A DNA stretch of 64,000 nucleotides from Marinoscillum sp049115815 (GCA_049115815.1 JAGDZO010000006.1:558001-622000); one strand, 5' to 3'; numbered from the stretch's first letter, positions 26,620 through 34,645 are shown. Made by a program: numbers and translations. The notes: generated by a model not told the origin, from the sequence alone.

Positions 26620-26650
26620 TATTTACTGTGTAATATATACACACTAAATA
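26620..26650. promoter_or_regulatory. Operator-like palindrome upstream of kduI
   Basis: Arms TATTTACTGTGTA and TACACACTAAATA match at 12 of 13 positions around a 5-nt spacer. The site is between the 3' end of the Nudix-type regulator gene and the kduI start. A 31-bp dyad with one mismatch is typical of a dimer binding site, and the neighbouring regulator is the first candidate to bind it. Confidence 0.6.
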
Positions 26651-26664
26651 AAAACACCAAGATA

Positions 26665-27237
26665 TTAGCCCTTTTTGATTCGGTATAATTCGGGACCACC
26701 CTTCACTCCGACCTTCTTTTCATTGGTGGATTCGAGCATGTCCATTTGGAGCATTTTCTTTCTGAAGTTTCTACGATCAAGGGTCTCACCTCTAATGCTT
26801 TCGAAGAGATCTTGCAATTCGGTCATGGTAAACTTCTCAGGGAGCAGTTCACCAAAAAATAAGTTGTTTTGGATATTGTTTTGTAGCTGATTCCATGCAT
26901 CCTGAATTTGTCGAGCATGATCAAACCCTAGTTCATCAGGTAATTCTTTCAAGGAAAACCATGCTACATCAGACACGTAACTTCTCGCAATCACTGGATG
27001 ATTTTCAGGCTTAATCAATGCATAGTAGCACACGGTAACCACTCGTTTCATCGGGTGCCGATTTACTTCACTATAGATCCTTACTTGATCTTTATGGATT
27101 CCCTCAATGCTCGTCAGGTTGAAGAGCACATCATCTACTGCCTCTTCCAATGTTTGCCCTTCGCTCATGATACCACCCGGCAGCATCCAATAGTTTTTGA
27201 ACGGCTCAATTGACCTCTTGACTAGGAGGACCTTCAC
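26665..27237 (-). CDS. Degenerate-Nudix (NrtR/AraR-like) transcriptional regulator beside kdu genes
   Basis: As called from the GTG at 27237 it has 190 residues: a Nudix fold (LLVKRSIEPFKNYWMLPGG) followed by a winged helix (FFGELLPEKFTMTELQDLFE, then LDRRNFRKKMLQMDML). The catalytic Nudix box is lost: after GGIMSEGQTLEEA the usual REUxEExG reads DDVLFNLTS. This is the design of Bacteroidota sugar-responsive NrtR-family regulators such as AraR, where the Nudix domain binds a ligand. Its position next to kduI suggests a uronate signal (inference). The frame stays open upstream to 27345 and encodes the missing first strand (ITADCAVFGFQDNE), but with no ATG, GTG or TTG; CTG at 27327 is the best alternative start. 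Confidence 0.85.
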   Translation of the reverse strand: MKVLLVKRSIEPFKNYWMLPGGIMSEGQTLEEAVDDVLFNLTSIEGIHKDQVRIYSEVNRHPMKRVVTVCYYALIKPENHPVIARSYVSDVAWFSLKELPDELGFDHARQIQDAWNQLQNNIQNNLFFGELLPEKFTMTELQDLFESIRGETLDRRNFRKKMLQMDMLESTNEKKVGVKGGPELYRIKKG

Positions 27238-27400
27238 TTCATTGTCCTGAAAACCAAATACTGCGCAATCTGCAGTGATTGTAGATTCGTAAGAATCTTG
27301 AGAAACTGTGGTGTCTAGATTTTTCAGCGTTTTACTGTTTTTCCGCTATGATAATCAATTCTTAGGAATCTCTTGGTTGAGAATCACCATAAGACTACAC

Positions 27401-28417
27401 TTAGGCTAAGCTTTGCTGCCATACCCATGCGGAGCGCATCATTTCATCAAGTCCTAGCTCAGCCTTCCATCCCAGCTCTTCATTAGCAAAGGAAGTTTCA
27501 GCGTATATCTGCTCTACATCTCCTGCTCTACGCGCCACAAGCTTATAATTGAGTTTAAGATTGTTGACTTCTTCGAATTTCTTCACCGTCTCCAAAACAG
27601 AGTATCCGTTTCCTGTTCCAATGTTGAAAAACTCGAAATTCGCTTTCTCTTTACCTTCCAATAAGCGCTCCACAGCAATCACATGTGCTTTCGCTAAATC
27701 AACTACATGAATGTAATCTCGCACAGCCGTGCCGTCTTTGGTGTTGTAATCATCCCCGAATATGCTCAGCTGCTCTCTGATGCCCGCTGCTGTCTGGGTG
27801 ATGAATGGTACCAGGTTTTGTGGTACTCCTAGAGGCAACTCCCCGATCAAACCGCTAGCATGCGCCCCAACAGGATTGAAATATCTCAGTGCGATGGTCT
27901 TTAAAGCATTATTAGCTTTTGAGGAATCTCTCAGTATTTCCTCACAGATCTGCTTGGTATTGCCGTATGGCGATTCTGCCGGTTGAAAAGGCGTACTTTC
28001 CGTCACTGGCAGCTTTTCTGGCTGGCCATACACAGTACACGAGGATGAAAAGATGATATCCGAGATATTGCGAGCTGTCATTTCTTCCAGCAGATTGAGC
28101 AACGACTTGATGTTATTGCCATAGTACAGCAATGGCTTATTGACTGATTCGCCTACAGCTTTGCTTGCCGCAAAATGAATAATCGAAGTAATGTCACCTT
28201 CTTGATCAAACATATTAGACAAAGCTGCTCTATCACATACATCCAATTGATAAAACTTAGGGCGAACTCCCGCGATCTTTTCTATTGAATCCAAAACCTC
28301 AATTTTGGAATTGGACAGGTTATCAACGATCACTGCTTCATAGCCTTTATTGATGAGCTCCACTACTGTGTGAGATCCTATATAACCTGTTCCGCCTGTT
28401 ACGAGTACTTTTTTCAT
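27401..28417 (-). CDS. galE: UDP-glucose 4-epimerase GalE
   Basis: This 338-residue extended SDR enzyme has the NAD motif VTGGTGYIGSHT at the N-terminus followed by VIVDNLSNS, the catalytic Ser/Thr in FSSSCTVYG, and the YxxxK motif YGNTK (ESPYGNTKQICEEIL). The C-terminal region has RDYIHVVDLAKAH and FFNIGTGNGYSVLE, standard for GalE. It interconverts UDP-galactose and UDP-glucose, the last step of the Leloir pathway. It follows galK by 20 bp on the same strand. Together with GalK it feeds galactose into glycolysis and supplies UDP-sugars for the envelope. galT and galM are not in the window. Confidence 0.96.
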   Translation of the reverse strand: MKKVLVTGGTGYIGSHTVVELINKGYEAVIVDNLSNSKIEVLDSIEKIAGVRPKFYQLDVCDRAALSNMFDQEGDITSIIHFAASKAVGESVNKPLLYYGNNIKSLLNLLEEMTARNISDIIFSSSCTVYGQPEKLPVTESTPFQPAESPYGNTKQICEEILRDSSKANNALKTIALRYFNPVGAHASGLIGELPLGVPQNLVPFITQTAAGIREQLSIFGDDYNTKDGTAVRDYIHVVDLAKAHVIAVERLLEGKEKANFEFFNIGTGNGYSVLETVKKFEEVNNLKLNYKLVARRAGDVEQIYAETSFANEELGWKAELGLDEMMRSAWVWQQSLA

Positions 28418-28437
28418 GTTTATGCTTTAATTAATGT

Positions 28438-29607
28438 CTAATCATTGACGATATGTACACCGTTAGAAATATTGATTTCTACAGGTGAGATATGCTTATT
28501 GAATTTATCTAAATACGCAGCATCTAGCTCTTTTACGAACTGCTCTTCCTTACCCTTCTGAATAAGGTTGAGTGTACAACCGCCAAAGCCTCCTCCCATC
28601 ATTCTTGCTCCCAAAACGTCTGATCTTGAATTGGCGAAATCAGCCATAAAGTCAATCTCAGGGCAAGTTATTTCATATTCGGTTTCCATGGCATGCTGTG
28701 CAGCTTTTAGCGTTTCTCCTACAGCATTGAGGTCACCAGCTTTAAGCGCTTCTACGATCGTATGCACACGTACATTCTCTTCAATGACATACTTACATCG
28801 CCTAAATACCTCTTCATTAATGTCTGATTTACAGTCATTTAACTGCTCTATATTAACGTCACGAAGTGACTCCACCTCAGGGTACTTTTTCTTGAGAATC
28901 TCAACACCTTCATTGCATTGCAGTCTTCTGGTATTGTATTCAGAGCTAGCCAGACTATGACTTACATTGGAGTTGCAAAGCATTAGCGTATAGTTGTTGA
29001 GAACCATAGGGAAATGGCTGTACTCCAAAGACTGACAATCCAACAGCAGGACTTGATCTTCTGCTCCCATCATGCTGGCGAACTGATCCATGATACCACA
29101 CATCACTCCTGCATAGTTATGCTCAGCCTTCTGCGACATCTTGACCATATCCACTCTGCCAATATTGAATCCGAAAAGCTCATTCAACCCAAGGCACGTA
29201 CCACATTCAAGGGCGGCAGATGAACTCATACCCGAACCTCTTGGCACATCTCCAGAGAATACCATGTTAAACCCCGGTACTTTATGTCCAGCCTTTTCTA
29301 TTTCGGCCACCACTCCAAGAATGTAGTTTTCCCAAGAATCCTGAGCCAATGGCTTCATCTCGGAAATTTTGAAATCATAACTTGCCTTCAAGTCCAAGGA
29401 AATTAGGTTACAAGAATCTTCATCCCCGGATGGGCCTATCGCAAAATAGATCCCTTGACCTACTGCGGCAGGCAAGACAAAACCCATATTATAATCGGTA
29501 TGCTCACCGATCACATTAATCCGTCCTGGCGCTCTAACGAGTAAGGGTGTCCCTGAAAATTCGGCTTGAAACTTCTCCTTGACAGCAGTTAATATTTCTT
29601 GATTCAT
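28438..29607 (-). CDS. galK: Galactokinase GalK
   Basis: This 389-residue GHMP kinase has the galactokinase signature near the N-terminus, APGRINVIGEHTDYNMGFVLP, including the substrate-contact Arg, Glu-His and Asp. The ATP-binding GHMP motif is GDVPRGSGMSSSAALE and the third motif is GARMMGGGFGGCTLNLI. The catalytic Asp lies in CGIMDQFASMMG. It phosphorylates D-galactose at C1. Its start overlaps the end of the LacI-type gene by 4 bp, and galE follows, giving the order lacI-galK-galE. Regulation through the LacI protein and the large palindrome upstream of lacI is likely. Confidence 0.97.
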   Translation of the reverse strand: MNQEILTAVKEKFQAEFSGTPLLVRAPGRINVIGEHTDYNMGFVLPAAVGQGIYFAIGPSGDEDSCNLISLDLKASYDFKISEMKPLAQDSWENYILGVVAEIEKAGHKVPGFNMVFSGDVPRGSGMSSSAALECGTCLGLNELFGFNIGRVDMVKMSQKAEHNYAGVMCGIMDQFASMMGAEDQVLLLDCQSLEYSHFPMVLNNYTLMLCNSNVSHSLASSEYNTRRLQCNEGVEILKKKYPEVESLRDVNIEQLNDCKSDINEEVFRRCKYVIEENVRVHTIVEALKAGDLNAVGETLKAAQHAMETEYEITCPEIDFMADFANSRSDVLGARMMGGGFGGCTLNLIQKGKEEQFVKELDAAYLDKFNKHISPVEINISNGVHIVND

Positions 29608-30602
29608 TCTATTTTCCTTATGGTGTTTCTCAAAACCAACTCCGGTTTGTTCTCAAGAGGCTCTGGTTCTGCGTTATCAATAATTTCTAATAGTTTAAGT
29701 GCGGCCATCTCTCCCATCTTTCTAGGTGAATGCTCAACGCTAGATAGTTTTGGATTGGTAAAATCACAAACTAGACGATTATCAAAGCCCAAAAGGGAAA
29801 CCTCTTGAGGCACAGAGATGTCGTTATCGTTGAAATAAGACAGAGCCCTAATCGCTATAATATCATTGAAACAAACAACCACATCATACTGACCGGTTGT
29901 CCAGTTATCCTTTAGCTTTTGCTCCGTAAAATGCATTTGATCTACATACAAGCAATCACAACCTGACAGTCCCGCTTCTTTCAATGCCTTATTATAGCCC
30001 TCCAACCTATGTTTGTCATTGACCAAGTTAAGAGTCATTCCTAAGTAAAGAAACCTCCTATGCCCTTGTGATATTAGATGTTTGGCGGCCATATAGGTAG
30101 CCTCTTCATCCGCAAAATTCACAGATGGGAATATCTCCTGTTCTATCGGTCTGTCAAAAACCACTGCCTCTTTACCAGCTTGCTTGATGATCTGTAGATT
30201 TTCTAATGACTTGGTGCCACGTGCAGGAGAAATAAGAATCCCCTCTACATTACACGCCAATAAAGACTTGATCAGTTCTACCTCCTTCTCATCAGACTCA
30301 TTAGATTGGCAGATCATCAAATTGTAACCGTGAAATTCGGTTTTCTTCTCTATCCCTGACAAGATGGACGCAAAGAAGTCATCGCTGATATCAGGCACAA
30401 TCAATCCTATCAATCGAGTTTTGCTAGTTCGAAGGCCCTTAGCCGCTGTATTGACTTGATAGTTCAATCTTTTGGCAGTCTCCTTCACCTGTTCCGCCAA
30501 CACTTTATTGCCTTGATGCAAACCATTAAGTATCCTAGACACTGTGGAAGGTGATATTCCAAGCTCTCTGGCAATGTCTTTTATAGTCGCTACGGGTTTC
30601 AT
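29604..30602 (-). CDS. LacI family transcriptional regulator
   Basis: This 332-residue protein starts with the LacI helix-turn-helix: TIKDIARELGISPSTVSRILNG, followed by the hinge region (VNTAAKGLRTSKTRLIGLIVPD). The rest is a periplasmic-binding-protein-like ligand domain (SDDFFASILSGIEKKTEFHGYNL, EGILISPARG, FDRPIE, VPQEVSLLGFDN). The ending with DNRLVCDFTNPKLSSVEHSPRKMGEMAA is the usual C-terminal subdomain. It overlaps galK, so it is probably the regulator of the gal operon and of its own gene, with galactose or a related sugar as the effector (inference). A 31-bp palindrome lies 27-57 bp upstream of its start codon. Confidence 0.93.
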   Translation of the reverse strand: MKPVATIKDIARELGISPSTVSRILNGLHQGNKVLAEQVKETAKRLNYQVNTAAKGLRTSKTRLIGLIVPDISDDFFASILSGIEKKTEFHGYNLMICQSNESDEKEVELIKSLLACNVEGILISPARGTKSLENLQIIKQAGKEAVVFDRPIEQEIFPSVNFADEEATYMAAKHLISQGHRRFLYLGMTLNLVNDKHRLEGYNKALKEAGLSGCDCLYVDQMHFTEQKLKDNWTTGQYDVVVCFNDIIAIRALSYFNDNDISVPQEVSLLGFDNRLVCDFTNPKLSSVEHSPRKMGEMAALKLLEIIDNAEPEPLENKPELVLRNTIRKIE

Positions 30603-30628
30603 ATATTAATCATTCAGTTGGTGTTATG

Positions 30629-30659
30629 ATTAATAAACGTAAATTTAACGTTTATTAAT
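30629..30659. promoter_or_regulatory. Operator palindrome in the lacI/Nudix divergent region
   Basis: Perfect 12-bp arms ATTAATAAACGT and ACGTTTATTAAT are separated by a 7-nt A/T spacer. The site lies between the divergent starts at 30602 (-) and 30684 (+), so one bound protein could control both directions. Each arm contains AAACGT, reminiscent of LacI half-sites. The second possible binder is the Nudix-type regulator. Confidence 0.75.
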
Positions 30660-30683
30660 TGGTAATTCCAAATAATCGGTCTC

Positions 30684-31379
30684 ATGATATATCAACACGA
30701 AAAAATATGGCTCTCTATCGACAGTTTAGTACTAGGCTATGATCCTGAAGACGAGAATTTAAAGATATTGCTTTTCGAGCGTCAATTGGAGCCATTTGCC
30801 AATGAATGGTCGCTTATTGGTGGATTTGTAAACCCCAATGAAAATACCGATGATGCCGCCAGACGTGTGCTGCAAGCATTCACTGGACTCAATGACGTGT
30901 TTTTGGAGCAATTACATGTTTTTGGTCAGCATGATAGAGATCCAGGAGGTCAAGTCGTATCTATTCTTTACTGGAGCCTGATCAAGCTAGATGAGATTCA
31001 TAAAGACATAGTGGTACAGCATGGCGCGAGATGGTTCGATATTCACCAGCTACCTAGTGTTGTAATGGATCACGATCAAATGATAGCGAAAGGAATTGAT
31101 ACCCTGAAAAAGCGAGCTGTAACCTCTCCTATTGGTTTTGAGCTGCTTCCATCCAGATTTACGCTACCTCAGTTGCTCAGGCTATATGAGGCCATTTATG
31201 ATCGAAAAATCGATGATCGTAACTTTAGAAAGAAGATTCTGGCAACCAATATTTTACAAAGACTAGATCAAAAGGATAAGTCCACATCAAAAAAGGGCGC
31301 TTACCTCTATGAATTTGATCAGAAGCAATACCAAAAATTCAAGCACAGTGGCTTCCACCTTGAATTCAACATTTCCTGA
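30684..31379 (+). CDS. Degenerate-Nudix (NrtR/AraR-like) transcriptional regulator beside gal genes
   Basis: This 231-residue protein has a Nudix fold at about 5-135 (WLSIDSLVLGYDP, LLFERQLEPFANEWSLIGGFV) and a C-terminal winged helix (GFELLPSRFTLPQLLRLYEAIYDRKIDDRNFRKKI). The Nudix catalytic box is degenerate: after NPNENTDDA the region corresponding to REUxEExGU reads ARRVLQAFTGL, so both key glutamates are missing. The winged-helix wording (LPSRFTLPQLLRLYE, DDRNFRKKI) is a family hallmark of sugar-sensing regulators like Bacteroides AraR. It is divergent from lacI-galK-galE with a large palindrome between, so it may co-control galactose genes. A paralogue lies at 26665-27237. Confidence 0.88.
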   Translation: MIYQHEKIWLSIDSLVLGYDPEDENLKILLFERQLEPFANEWSLIGGFVNPNENTDDAARRVLQAFTGLNDVFLEQLHVFGQHDRDPGGQVVSILYWSLIKLDEIHKDIVVQHGARWFDIHQLPSVVMDHDQMIAKGIDTLKKRAVTSPIGFELLPSRFTLPQLLRLYEAIYDRKIDDRNFRKKILATNILQRLDQKDKSTSKKGAYLYEFDQKQYQKFKHSGFHLEFNIS

Positions 31380-31387
31380 TCACAAAA

Positions 31388-31419
31388 AAAGCCTGCTTCA
31401 TTTTCATGAAGCAGGCTTT
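31388..31419. terminator. Bidirectional hairpin terminator
   Basis: A 13-bp stem (AAAGCCTGCTTCA with TGAAGCAGGCTTT) and 6-nt loop lies between the convergent Nudix regulator and rplT genes. A-runs lie to the left, giving a T-run for transcripts reading left from rplT. Confidence 0.9.
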
Positions 31420-31441
31420 CATCAGTAAGTATTTTGAAAAT

Positions 31442-31786
31442 TTATTTTTTTGCTAAATCAACGATTGCTTTGAAAGCATCTGGGTGGTTCATGGCCAAAT
31501 CAGCCAAAACCTTCCTGTTGATTTCCACATTAGCTTTCTTAAGTGCACCCATGAACTGCGAGTATGACAAGTCGTACTCACGTACACCAGCATTAATTCT
31601 CTGAATCCACAAAGCTCTAAACTCTCTTTTCTTAGCTTTTCTATCTCGGTAGGCATACACCATACCTTTTTCGACAGCATTCTTTGCTACTGTCCAAACA
31701 TTCTTTCTTCTGCCCCAGTACCCTTTGGCTAGCTTCATCGTCTTTTTACGACGAGCTCTGGATGCTACATGATTTACTGATCTCAT
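31442..31786 (-). CDS. rplT: 50S ribosomal protein L20
   Basis: This 114-residue basic protein has the L20 N-terminal signature: SVNHVASRARRKKTMKLAKG followed by YWGRRKNVWTVAKNAVEKG, then RDRKAKKREFRALWIQRINAGVRE. L20 binds 23S rRNA early in 50S assembly. It is the last gene of the thrS-infC-rpmI-rplT cluster and is followed by a strong terminator. In other bacteria L20 also represses translation of the rpmI-rplT message; no such structure was tested here. Confidence 0.98.
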   Translation of the reverse strand: MRSVNHVASRARRKKTMKLAKGYWGRRKNVWTVAKNAVEKGMVYAYRDRKAKKREFRALWIQRINAGVREYDLSYSQFMGALKKANVEINRKVLADLAMNHPDAFKAIVDLAKK

Positions 31787-31865
31787 TTAATTTTTCTTTT
31801 TTGACAATTGGCGCCTCTACTGAGAGCTTTTAAGCCATATTATCGGGTTATACAATAAAACCTAA

Positions 31866-32060
31866 TTAGATGTTAAGCATGTGCTTAACATTGCTTTCGT
31901 CACTTTTGTGAACCAATCCAGGTTGCGTAAGATTTCTCTTTTGCTTTGTTTCTTTCTTGGTCAAAATGTGACTCTTGTAAGCGTGCTTTCTTTTGATTTT
32001 CCCTGTTCCTGTCAGTTTGAATCTTTTCTTCGCGCTTGAGTTAGTCTTAACTTTTGGCAT
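31866..32060 (-). CDS. rpmI: 50S ribosomal protein L35
   Basis: This 64-residue basic protein is recognised by the L35 pattern PKVKTNSSAKKRFKLTGTGK, then IKRKHAYKSHILTKKETKQKR. It lies 7 bp after infC and 79 bp before rplT, the usual conserved order. It is a component of the large subunit. Confidence 0.97.
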   Translation of the reverse strand: MPKVKTNSSAKKRFKLTGTGKIKRKHAYKSHILTKKETKQKRNLTQPGLVHKSDESNVKHMLNI

Positions 32061-32067
32061 TTCTATA

Positions 32068-32622
32068 TTACTTTTTACTTACTGATTTCGGTGCTATAAT
32101 GATAGACATTCGCTTTCCTTCTAATTTAGGAAGTAACTCTACTTTTCCTATCTCCTCCACTGCCTGAGCGAATTTCAACAAAAGGATCTCTCCTCTTTCC
32201 TTAAACACAATTGTTCGTCCCACAAAATGAACATAAGCTTTAACCTTAGCTCCTTCTTTGAGGAACTTAATGGCATGATTCAATTTGAAATTGAAATCAT
32301 GTTCATCTGTATTAGGTCCAAAACGAATCTCCTTAACAACAGTCTTCTGAGCCTTGGCTTTGATTTCCTTTTGCTTCTTCTTCTGTTCGTACTTGAACTT
32401 AGAGTAGTCGATTACTTTGCATACCGGTGGGTCAGCCTTCGGTGAAATCTCCACCAAGTCCAATCCTTGCGACTTAGCAATCTCCAATGCCTTGTCAGTT
32501 GGATATACATCCACTTCAACATTTTCTCCTACTAATCGCACTTCGCGTGCCCTAATCTTTTCGTTTACCTTGTAAGGTTCTTCTACTCTTCCCCTGTACG
32601 GCTTTCTGTATGGTCTACTAAT
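32068..32622 (-). CDS. infC: Translation initiation factor IF-3, probable AUU start
   Basis: The open frame runs from just after an in-frame TAG at 32641-32643. It contains no ATG, TTG or CTG before the conserved N-terminal domain (YKVNEKIRAREVRLVGENVE). The only standard start, a GTG at 32541, lies inside that conserved stretch and would remove the first helix. An ATT at 32620-32622 gives a protein of 184 residues, the normal IF-3 length. Many bacteria start infC at AUU, which lets IF-3 restrain its own translation by rejecting non-standard start codons. The C-terminal domain includes VKEIRFGPNTDEHDF and GKVELLPKLEGKRMSIIIAP. IF-3 prevents early subunit joining and proofreads the start codon. 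The gene lies between thrS and rpmI. Confidence 0.9.
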   Translation of the reverse strand: MSRPYRKPYRGRVEEPYKVNEKIRAREVRLVGENVEVDVYPTDKALEIAKSQGLDLVEISPKADPPVCKVIDYSKFKYEQKKKQKEIKAKAQKTVVKEIRFGPNTDEHDFNFKLNHAIKFLKEGAKVKAYVHFVGRTIVFKERGEILLLKFAQAVEEIGKVELLPKLEGKRMSIIIAPKSVSKK

Positions 32623-32695
32623 TGTGTCTTTTGTTTGGTTCTACCATTGAAAATTAAAACGCAAATATCGCCTTTTATTTCTCTTTATAAAAATC

Positions 32696-34645
32696 CTATT
32701 TTTCTTTATTTAGAAGCGCCTCAATAGTTTTATTGAAGAACTCAATGAATGCGTCCACTTTCATGCTTCCTTGATCGCCTTTACCGTGAGCTCTCACCGC
32801 AACACTCTGACTTTCAGCTTCTTGCTCACCTACAATCAACATGAATGGAATCTTCTTCACCTCAGCATCGCGAATCTTCTTGCCTATCTTTTCATCACGT
32901 TCATCAATATATCCTCGGATATCTGTTTGCTGTAGTTCGTTGTAAAGCGTCTGAGCATAGTCGTGATACTTCTCAGAAATAGGAAGAATGGCGATTTGCT
33001 CTGGTGCTAACCACAAAGGAAAATCACCTGCAGTGCTCTCAATCAAGATGGCTACAAACCTCTCCATAGAACCAAATGGCGCTCTATGGATCATTACAGG
33101 TCGATGCTTCTGGTTGTCCGTGCCAGTGTACTCAAGTTCAAACCTTTCAGGCAATGTATAATCGACCTGAATGGTTCCCAGCTGCCATTTTCTACCCAAT
33201 GCGTCTTTGACCATAAAGTCAAGTTTCGGACCATAGAAGGCCGCTTCACCCAACTCCACAATGGTATTCAAGCCCTTTTCTTCAGCTACTTCTTTGATAG
33301 ACTGCTCTGCCCGGTCCCACAACTCGTCACTACCTATATATTTATCTGGTGTCTCTGGGTCTCTTAATGAGATCTGAGCGGTAAATTCTTCAAATCCAAG
33401 AGCACTAAATACATACAACACCAAATCAATGACTTTGGCAAACTCATCTTTGACTTGCTCCGGACGACAGAATATATGGGCATCATCCTGTGTAAATCCT
33501 CTTACCCTAGTCAATCCATGCAGCTCACCACTTTGCTCATAGCGATATACTGTACCGAATTCTGCGTATCTAATAGGTAGGTCTTTGTAAGATCTTGGAG
33601 ATGATTTGTAAATCTCGCAGTGATGAGGGCAATTCATGGGCTTCAACAAGAACTCTTCTCCTTCGGCTGGCGTGTTTATCGGCTGAAATGAGTCTGCTCC
33701 ATACTTAGAGTAGTGCCCAGATGTAATATATAGTTCCTTACCTCCGATGTGTGGTGTAACCACTTGGTCATACCCTTCTTTGAGCTGCGCTTTCTTTAAG
33801 AAATTCTCTAGTCTCTCTCGCAACACAGCCCCTTTTGGCAACCAAAGCGGAAGACCTTTGCCTACTTTCTCTGAAAATGTAAACAGGCCCAATTCCTTCC
33901 CAATCTTTCGATGATCTCGCTTTTTGGCTTCTTCCAGCAATTCTAGATATTCCTTCAGCTCTTTCTGCTTAGGAAATGTGATTCCGTAAAGGCGTGTAAG
34001 CTGCTTTCTATTTTCATCTCCTCTCCAATATGCACCAGCTACACTCAGAATTTTAGCTGCTTTAATGAATCCAGTATGGGGAATGTGAGGTCCTCGGCAT
34101 AAATCCGTAAAGTTTCCTTGCTGGTAGAATGTAATACTACCATCTTCCAATCCGTCGATTAGTTCTAGCTTGTACTCATCATCTTTTTCTTTGAAATAAG
34201 TGATTGCATCTGCCTTACTCACCTCTGATCTTACATATTGATGTTTTTCACGAGCGATTTCAAGCATTTTGTTTTCGATTGCCGCCAGGTTATCAGCATC
34301 GAACTCTTGATCTCCAAAATCTACGTCATAGTAGAATCCATTCTCTATAGCTGGACCTATTCCTAACTTAATACCTGGATAAAGAGCTTCTAGTGCCTCG
34401 GCCATCAAATGTGCAGAAGAGTGCCACATGGTAGCCTTTCCATCGGTATCATTCCAAGTGAGTAAGCTCACTGAGCTATTTTCCGTGATGGGTGTATTGG
34501 CATCCACTACTGCTCCATTCACCTTAGCAGCCAACACGTTTCTTGCCAATCCTTCACTGATACTCAAGGCTACATCCATTGGAGTTGACCCTTTCTCATA
34601 ATTTCTCTCACTACCGTCAGGTAAAGTGACTATTACTTCACTCAT
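32696..34645 (-). CDS. thrS: Threonine--tRNA ligase
   Basis: This 649-residue class II synthetase has an N-terminal TGS domain at about 1-60, an editing domain with HSSAHLMAEALEALYP and the second metal motif near 180 (LCRGPHIPHTG), then the catalytic core. Motif 2 is seen around YAEFGTVYRYEQSGELHGLTRVRGFTQDDAHIFC, the zinc-binding cysteine in LKPMNCPHHCEIYK, and motif 3 in HRAPFGSMERFVAILIE. The anticodon-binding domain closes the protein. It charges tRNA(Thr). The start overlaps the upstream TPR lipoprotein gene by 8 bp, so this housekeeping gene may be cotranscribed with two envelope genes. Confidence 0.97.
   Translation of the reverse strand: MSEVIVTLPDGSERNYEKGSTPMDVALSISEGLARNVLAAKVNGAVVDANTPITENSSVSLLTWNDTDGKATMWHSSAHLMAEALEALYPGIKLGIGPAIENGFYYDVDFGDQEFDADNLAAIENKMLEIAREKHQYVRSEVSKADAITYFKEKDDEYKLELIDGLEDGSITFYQQGNFTDLCRGPHIPHTGFIKAAKILSVAGAYWRGDENRKQLTRLYGITFPKQKELKEYLELLEEAKKRDHRKIGKELGLFTFSEKVGKGLPLWLPKGAVLRERLENFLKKAQLKEGYDQVVTPHIGGKELYITSGHYSKYGADSFQPINTPAEGEEFLLKPMNCPHHCEIYKSSPRSYKDLPIRYAEFGTVYRYEQSGELHGLTRVRGFTQDDAHIFCRPEQVKDEFAKVIDLVLYVFSALGFEEFTAQISLRDPETPDKYIGSDELWDRAEQSIKEVAEEKGLNTIVELGEAAFYGPKLDFMVKDALGRKWQLGTIQVDYTLPERFELEYTGTDNQKHRPVMIHRAPFGSMERFVAILIESTAGDFPLWLAPEQIAILPISEKYHDYAQTLYNELQQTDIRGYIDERDEKIGKKIRDAEVKKIPFMLIVGEQEAESQSVAVRAHGKGDQGSMKVDAFIEFFNKTIEALLNKEK

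Noticed and set aside
26665..27237. Active Nudix ADP-ribose or nucleotide hydrolase
   Set aside because: The REUxEExG catalytic glutamates are absent and a winged helix follows, so a regulator fits better; the same holds for 30684-31379.
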